A stretch of 64,000 nucleotides of DNA from assembly GCA_916048095.2 (NCBI GenBank), contig OU696577.1:2033501-2097500 (forward strand). The letters run 5' to 3'. A program made the position numbers and the translations under genes. The notes under the pieces are model-generated. The model made no database searches. It saw only the letters and a list, made by a program, of their open reading frames with translations, and was not told the DNA's origin. The DNA is from Sacculina carcini. Its lineage: Eukaryota; Arthropoda; Thecostraca; Sacculinidae. This document shows, in pieces, positions 51,068 to 60,000 of this stretch. Numbering within the stretch: position 1 is the stretch's first letter; the number at the start of each line of letters is the position of its first letter.

Positions 51068-54000
51068 TGTTCACACTTGAATGACGTATGCCCACGAACT
51101 GGCAGCCTTTTCTGTGAGCGACGTGGCGCGTAATTGAATGACAACATTTTTGCCGAGTGCCAACATCGAAGCAAAGCGTGTGAAATGCTTGAGACATCTC
51201 CGTTAAGAATATATTCTGCCTTTGAAAAGTTTTAGTGCTCATCGCAATTGCTATTTGCTCACTGCCCAAACATCAATGCACATACACAAGATGAAGACAA
51301 ATGACAAGTTAATATGTTTGATAATAATTTATATCCTATTCCTTCTATTTTAACATTTTTAATTTACGTATTATATATTTTCTATCAGAAAGCGAAAATT
51401 GTATTTGATTGTAGTTATATTTAATATTGTTTGCAACCACACAGTGGCACAGAAATGCCTGTGTGACAGTGCGACAATATCGAATACGTTGAAAATCAAT
51501 TAGAAGCTTGCAAAATTAATTATATATCTTTCATTCTCTGCAATAAAATAAACCACATCAACGGGCTTCAAGTTGAGCTGTTTCAATGTCCTTGAAAGTT
51601 GGGCTTGAAGCAAAAAATCGACTGAAATTTAGGGCCAATTAAGTTGTACAATTTCTACTCATAAGTTATTAATCTTTATAATTGTTCTATAATTTATGAG
51701 TATTAGATAAAAAATAAAAAGTTCCGCTATAAAGTGGTAGATGATTCAGTAATATTGATTAATATAATAGATAAATAAATATTGATATATAAATACATAT
51801 ATATATATATAATAAACATTGATAAATTGTTTTCAAACATAACGTATACAAATACTAAGCCTGTACCTTCTTTTGTGCAAATGACACATCTAATACAAAA
51901 TATGAAGCATTTTGCTGAAATGGGAGTGCTATGCCCCAGATAATAATGACTGAAATCAACTAGCTTTTCGACAGTGGCGGATCCAGAGTGCAATTTTGAG
52001 AGGGGCTGAATTAATTTTTGGGGGCTGAATTTTGGGGGCGATCATACATGTACATGCATCACTATGCAACGTCTCTGCGATAATCAGTATGCGTCTTTGC
52101 GTCTTTTCGATATCAATAAATTATATATAAAAATATTTTTCTTGGTCTCTTAGTGAATCTCTTGGTTATGAGGAGTCGATGGACAGATTTGGAGGAGGTT
52201 TCAGGCCCCTGAATCCGCCTCTGAATCCGCTAGTGCCGTTTGACAAGTGATTTTTAGTGCAAATCAGCCCTGCCTATATAACTACACAACAGCGTGCCAA
52301 TTCGCAACAGTGAGACGATCATGCATAACCGCTGACGAACACTGTAAACGTTGGCTTCTCGTTGGTTTGCTGGTACATTACACGATTACGACCCCAAGGG
52401 GCAATAACACGAATGACCATTGCACGGCCATATTGCCGAACAATGCCCCGAAGCAATGATCAATATCATCCACTCATGCAATGTCTCTCAGATCGGGAAT
52501 CACCTTGAATTCCTTGCTTTCCTTTACGCGTATCTGCGTGCGAGTGTAGTCCCCCAGCTTGGGCTTTCCGAGTAGAGCGATTTTCTCCTCTTCGGTTAAC
52601 TCGTTGAGACTTTTGTCCTGGAAGTCGAGTGTTGCTCCTGCCAGTCCATTGACTGCAAACACAATGCAACGTATGTCAACTAGCAGTCAATACAAGCTCA
52701 AAATGAGCCCAGTTCCCAATAACATCAGTCTCAACATGATCTTAAAGTAAAACACACACACACACATAACGACTGTTTTAATACGGGAAAACATGACTGC
52801 AATTCATCGTCTGAATTCTCTTAAAGCCAACTACGAATGGTTTGGTTTATTACGCACAAGCTCAATTGAAAATTAACTTGTTCACCACGGTTGGATAACG
52901 CATAGTGAGAAATATACACGTTAGACATTTTAAAAAATAGCTTCGATGGATTACTGATCATTACAACACTGTCCAGAACTAGAACCACTATTTTATTCGG
53001 AATAAACAATATATTACGCATTATAAAACATATTTGTGCTGAACTTCACAACAAAAGCTAGCAAGCATCGTAGCTGATGTTGCAAGCGAAGAAGCAATGT
53101 ACATGCGTTGATAACTATATGCAAACTGTCATGACTGTCTTTCTGCTATTTGGCATGATATAATGCAAGCGCATCAGTTGCAAAAATACTTGTATTATGT
53201 TGGTTATTTATTAGAGACAGATCGAAATTATACTGAGCCATATTTAATATTTAAAAGAACGGATTGAAAAAATCATCTGTTCTGAATCATTTTATAATCC
53301 AAATATTGTTAATTGTATTAATAAGTGTTTAATCCATTGCAGAAACGTGCTAAAAATTGAAACATTAGTTAATACGAGTAAACTATTTTCATTGAGAATA
53401 TAACGTTACTATGTATGTATGATAAAATGTATGCACGTTTTTTTGTGCTGAAAAAGTGTCTGATGATTGTTTTCTCACCCCGTGATATTGATATATAATT
53501 AATGTTTTGGTTGGATTTCACTGTGTTTGTCGATTGGGTTTTGTCATTTTTGTGATAGGTTATACTACCCTACTGGTTATACTCGTAAATGCACTAAACT
53601 GAACGCTTAAATGAATGTAATGCCTGAATGAAAACCTGGTGCTTTTGCGCAATTTTGTGCAATATATTGACTGATTAATTATTTACCATTTGTGCAACTT
53701 TTCTATGTGAAGCTTTTTCTCCAGGAAATATATGTGCTTATTATCTCAAAGACTGGCAAAGCATATCAGGTTTTGTACACTGGAATAATAAGTTTTGAAG
53801 AAGAACATCGTTCCACATTAGATATATGGCATGTAACCTGAGACAAAAAGTTGCCCAAACAGATCGTATGGTAACCAGGAAAATCAAATCGCTGGTCAAT
53901 AGAGGTTCCATTAGTTTTTTTGTCTTGAAAACCACTGAAATTACGCTATGGCGAAAAATGAACATATTGGTCCCACGCCACAGTCACACTTGGTACGCCT

Positions 54001-57000
54001 TTGACACTACGCTGGCCGAGGTGAACATATTGTCCTATTGCAGGATATGGGAGTATTCGGGTGACCGATGTGTAAGGATTCAAGAACATTAGATTTTGAA
54101 AATTATATTTAACAAATTTTTTCCAGTTCCTCGCCTCCAGCAAAGGCAGCACATTACATTAGAACGCTAAACCTAACCTAACCTAAAATCTATGAAAAAT
54201 ATAGAAATGGTTTTTTGCGTTTTTAAGCGCTTTATATAAATTAGCGTTTTTCAATGCTCTTGAATCCTTACACATTTAGCCTAGGCCTTTGTGGCTAATA
54301 TTACAATGCCAATACAAAATTTTCACAGAAACGCAGATTCATGCAATGCAAAACTTTGGCAATGCAGACGAAGTTTGTGTTCGCTTTGATGTCTTTTACG
54401 GGTTTTCATTCACAAAAAATACTTCTATGTAATAGTGGTGGAGCAAGCCAGCATTATAGTATAACAGATATCACTGACACAAAAGCATCATTACTTGCAA
54501 GTTGAACTGCCAAGGCTGTTAGCTGGAGTGACACTGTCTATGTTAATTTAGATTCCAAGAGCCAAGAATTAAACAGTAAAAATGCTCAAAATACCTGGTA
54601 AAACACAGTAGAACAAAGCATTATTGTCCCAGCAAAAATGAATTAGCACATATTGTTGTTATTCCTACTATCATGATAAGTTCTTGAGTAATTATTAATC
54701 ATTACTGAAAATTATTATTAAACCACAACCGACTTGTAGAAACTTGTTCTTTTTGTTGTCTCAGCGACAGCATTCACCACCGAGATCGACTGTAATTCAC
54801 CCACCAACGACATTCCCGCCTCGCTAACTTAGCAACACCCTACAGCACACGCACACGACGCAAAATATGTCGCACAACGCTCACAAATCGCCCACTATTC
54901 ATCACAAGTGCGCTACATTTGTGTCATGACGCCCCTTCCATTATGTTGGCTTGTCAGACCCGCCATCAAATCAAGTCATGTATACATACATATAAATTAC
55001 ATGTATATGTGTATATATGTATATAAGCTACATGTATGTATAAGTTTTCAACAATTGTGTTGTAAATAGTGGAATAGTGGAGGTGAAATACAATTAACTA
55101 TGACCGATTTTCAAAGGCAGATTTTCTCACGAGTCTTAAGCCTATGCTCGTTTTTTCAGTACTGTACAACATTACTGCAGGAAAATTTTCCCACACAGAA
55201 TTTGGAAATTACATTATTTGGCGTTTGTCATGCCTATGGAATCAGCAATTTCACCAGAGGCCCAGTTCGCAATGGAACGTCCATACACTTACCCTGAGGA
55301 AAATATACGGTAAATGAGGCATCACTCTATATACTAGATCCCAGAAATTCTATCTGCAATTCCGTAGCAACTCGACGGAAAAATATAACATTTTGCAGTT
55401 TCTCATACTCATTTTACACGTGAGTCGTACTCAAATCGACTGAAACTGCGTTTCAGGGCTGGTCAGAAACACCATTAGTGAGCTTTCAGTTGCCGTTCGA
55501 TACGGCTTTTAAGCGCCGACATGGCTAGGATAACTGGAACACGGCAGATCGTATCTCAAAGTGTGTCCACTCAACAAAAGTTCCCTCACAGAACGAGCTA
55601 GATAGTCGTATTTTCTCAATAGACTGACTTTAAATCACAAATCTTTTTCATAGCCACTTATAGGAAGACAAATCAACTTGTGCAAAAGAAAATCTGGACG
55701 TCAGGTTTGATAATTCACATTTTCCCAACATTTTCAACAAGTTTGTCGACTCAAATGCATGTTGCACGACCCACTCGACTTGTTTCATGCTGTTTTCTCA
55801 AAGAAAATATGTTTACACCTAATTCCACCGCCGTCTTGATATAAACTTATCCAGTTTTATTGTTGTGCTACGCGTCCATGTCAAACTTGTGCGCCGTATA
55901 AACTACTTTGTTTGATTGTTGGTGGTGTTTTGGCCGTGGCTTTGAGAATTGTCCAACGCATATAATGGACTACTGCAATTTGTGTGCTCGTTCGACCATA
56001 TCAATAAATAATGCAACAGAAACTCAGGAAATTTCACTATGTTAAATCATAGTAATCAAACGCAACAAACCACTCGTGTCACATTTGACAAGAGTGATAT
56101 ACAACCATACAGCAATCATGTCAATAAAACCAGAAATTCTTGAACCTGGCCGCCTTCATTAATCGCTTATTCATGCGTCTACCAGCAATCTGATTCACTG
56201 CATACGACAAACATCAGAGCCGTAGCAACCGCCGCCCTTATCCCCCGGATGGGGGGCCGAGTGTTGAGGGGGCCCCTTGCGAGTGTGTGTGTGCGTCTGT
56301 GTATCGGTCGCTTACTTATTTTATTTGTATATCCTTTACCTTTTTGCTAAGATGTTTTACCTATGCTTGTATTTTGAGTTTATGTCTAATAAGTAAATTC
56401 ATTATTTGGTGCTTTATTTATAATGGAGGCCCCAAGTGTTGCCTTCGGGGGGGGGGGGGGGGGGGGGGGGTCAGAAGTCCTCGCAACGGCTCTGACAAAC
56501 ATACATATGGAGGAAATCGTTAACGCATTTGCATATGTGTTAAACTACAAATACTCATTAGGGGAACTTGATAGGACTACAGAATGTTAATATTGTTTAC
56601 AATTGTCATTCGTCGTAATAATCGACAAATTGATTGTGGTGGGACCAATGAATATCATTCTGCCTCGTGTAATAAAACAGATTGACACAAGAGGAGAATT
56701 TCATGCAAAACATCACTAGAAGCCATCACTACGCATAAGCGTATCAAGCATGCCTTGTAATCTGCAGGGTGAGCGTGCGTGTGTGTGCTTGCAAGCGGTG
56801 GTGTATGTTTGCGTACATGCGTGTGTCTGTATGCGTGTGTGTGTGTGTATGTGCTTGTAAGGGTGACTCACATAGCAGAAGTGCGTTCACGGTGACCGTG
56901 AGTACAACCAATTGTGAAAAGTCACCATGAAAAATATCACAAGAAAATCACAACACAAACCGAAAATCAACACACTAAAAAAACACAAATAAAGAGCTTC

Positions 57001-60000
57001 ATTTTTTTAGCAAATGTGCGAAAATAGTGGCAAAATCAAAAATCAAAAATGAGATCGCAAAACCAGTGTGAAATCCTTAGCGTGTAAGTGACTGATCGAT
57101 GGTACATGAGTTCAGCATTTGCATCAACATGGTCCCAACTAGACAAGTGATGACAATTTAGAAGAAACTCAGATGCACATATACTCTGAGGAGAATCATG
57201 CATATTTCCGAATTTCTGACGAATACAAGTTCTTGCATAGTCCATAAGCAACAAGTATTTCCAAAACAAAGTATTTGAGTCGTTTGATGGCGTAATAAGC
57301 CAAACATTCATTTTACAAAGCGTTCAATAGGCCCGCCGGAATATTGTCAATGAGTGGTGTCAGGTCGACTGATGAGAACGGCTGATAACCATGGTAATAA
57401 TTGGACTGTCCCTTGTCCCACTTTGATGCACCGTAGCCAAGTGCGCCAATGATTTGGTCTCGCTCACCTGACAAGTAGCGAGGCTCCAATATCTCGACGT
57501 AGAAGAGAACGTCTTTCTCGTAGCTGTCCTCTTCAATTATCGGGATATCGATGAACTTCCTGCAATCACCGAGGTACAGAAATCAGTCAGAAGCACTTGC
57601 GATCAAACATGATTCAGACGAATAAATCACAATTGTCAAAAGTCATTCAGGCAGTGGCGGCGCCAGGATTCTTTTGATGGAGGATATTGGGGGGGGGGGG
57701 GGGGCTGGGGGGGCTAAGGAAAAAGATACGGGGGATCGGTATAAAGAAACATCAATAACTACATTCATGGACATGATTTATGGGGGGCTCAGGGAGGCTT
57801 GGCACATTTTTGTGGGAACATCATCCACTCCAAGCCCCCCTCTTGGTGCCGCCACTGCATTCAGCGTGCTGGCGAATAACACTCATGCATAGCAACAGAT
57901 GAACGAAAATCGTTTTTGCCTTTTCAACACGGTCACGATCAAAGCTTAGAGCCAACACAATCACTGATAATCACTCGTACAACCCGTGATGTGTCTTCGA
58001 CTCCAGCTTGCGCACTACCATCGCATATTACTTCACACCTCCCGGGAGAGACAAATGGAGACTGAATCAAGAGGAAACAAGATGAAGCAGGGTGAACTAG
58101 ATCACAGCACGAAACAAGAAGACGCAACAAACGTAAGGAGTATTAGTAGCACCGAGATATGTCCAGCCGGGCAACACGAGATTCACCAGGTTTTTGCCGC
58201 ATTCTCACATGAAACCTCACACTAATGACAATGCGCAAATAACGTTAACATACAAACATGACGATAGCCAAAGCACACGTTTCACGTACCACGTACTGGC
58301 GTTTTCACGTACACACCGACTAATTACGCTGCTTACGATGCTACTCAAATATACCCGTTAATCTAAGGCGAACATGAAACCAATGGTCTGCAAATGTATG
58401 AGGAAATTTTGAGAGACAAAATTTTCTAGTTATCCAACATCTGTCCAAGGAGAAGAAATGCATTGGCATCGATGGGTGAACTCAAGCAAATCAATACAAT
58501 ATAACTACCAATTCAAAAGCCATGTATGAACTTGCTAAGATTGTTCTAATTATTAAAATATTTGATAAACACCAAAACAACAAAAGGCATCAGAGAATTG
58601 CATACTCTGTCAAAAATAAGCAATCCGTCTGAATAGATACTGTCCATAAATTCAGATATAATGGATATCAAATATGTCTCACTTACTATCCTTCAAATTA
58701 TAAATAAAAAGCTTAATATTCAAGAGTGCAACATATAAATTAAGAAGTGAAAACTAATTATTATGACTCACTCGGTTTCGTTGTTTTCGAAGATGAGCTC
58801 TCCTTCGGTTTGATCGAAGTCCTTGCCGGCTTTGGCTGTACCGTCAATGGTCTGAAATGGCACTGCCACCCTCCCGCGTGCACCTGACCACCTTGAGATC
58901 TTCAAGTGGTACACTCCGACCGACTCAACAATCTCCACGTCCTTTTCGGCCACATTGAAGATGCCACCGTGGTCGTCGTCCAGTATAATCACCGTGGCAA
59001 CAAATGGTGCCGCCAATTTCATCTCCGGCATGTTGTAAGTCCGTCCCGCGTCACCGTTCGCCTGCGCCATCCAGTCAGACCCGTCCGCATTGGCTGCACG
59101 CAGATTAGACAGCTTCAAATAAAAATGTTCATCTTCCTCAAAAAGGTCGTCATCGATGACGGCCACTCTGAACGTTTGGGTAGTATCGCCTCGTCCAAAG
59201 AACAATGTACCGGCAACGGCCACATAATCGCTGCCCGCACTGGCCGACCCGTCCTCCGTACGAAAATCGACCAATACGCAATCGTCCGGATTACCTCCCT
59301 CGCGACGCACCGTCACCTCAAAATCTCCCACACTTTCCATCACCGTGTAGTGGCCCGGATCAAATGATACTTTAATTATATGACCATCTTCAGGTCTCAC
59401 TTCCTCTAGTTCAACTGTTTCTTCTTTCTTGTCGGTGTGCAATGCCTTCTTGACCAGATTTCCGCCTCCGGTAAGCTTGCGAGTGGCTTGAATACGGTAG
59501 AATGCCCTCGACTTAGGACCAGCCTGCAGCACGTCTTCTCTTGCCATAAGCTCGAGCTGCTCCATGTCCATATTTGGATGGTCCTTACGTAGTTTGCGCA
59601 GTACTCTGATGTATTCCCTTCTGTTCTCCTCAAATTCGCGAACGTGTTCGTCTTGGTTCTCCTCATCCAATTGCTTAAGCTCACCGCCCCTAAAATCCAC
59701 ATCCTTCCCTTCCAGCTCCACACCTTGGCCTTCGATGATAACACCACGTCGATTCAATCGGTAGTTCTTTGAAGTATATTTGTAGAACAGAAGTCGACGG
59801 TCAGCAATGTAAGCGGTGAGCACGGTTGCGGGAAAGAACATGAGTGTTAGCAATGCTTCCCATATCTCGACAACTCCCTCCGATATGACAGCCAGAATCA
59901 CATAGAGCCAAATGTACGCCAATATTGACCATGAAGCAGTGACAAAGAAAACTCGCAAGTGCTTAATTTTGCGCACTTCACCGTCCGGAATTACGTACAC

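Noticed and set aside
58906..59367. 153-codon plus-strand frame opposite exchanger exon 1
   Set aside because: It is the antisense shadow of the strongly coding CBD1/CBD2 region.
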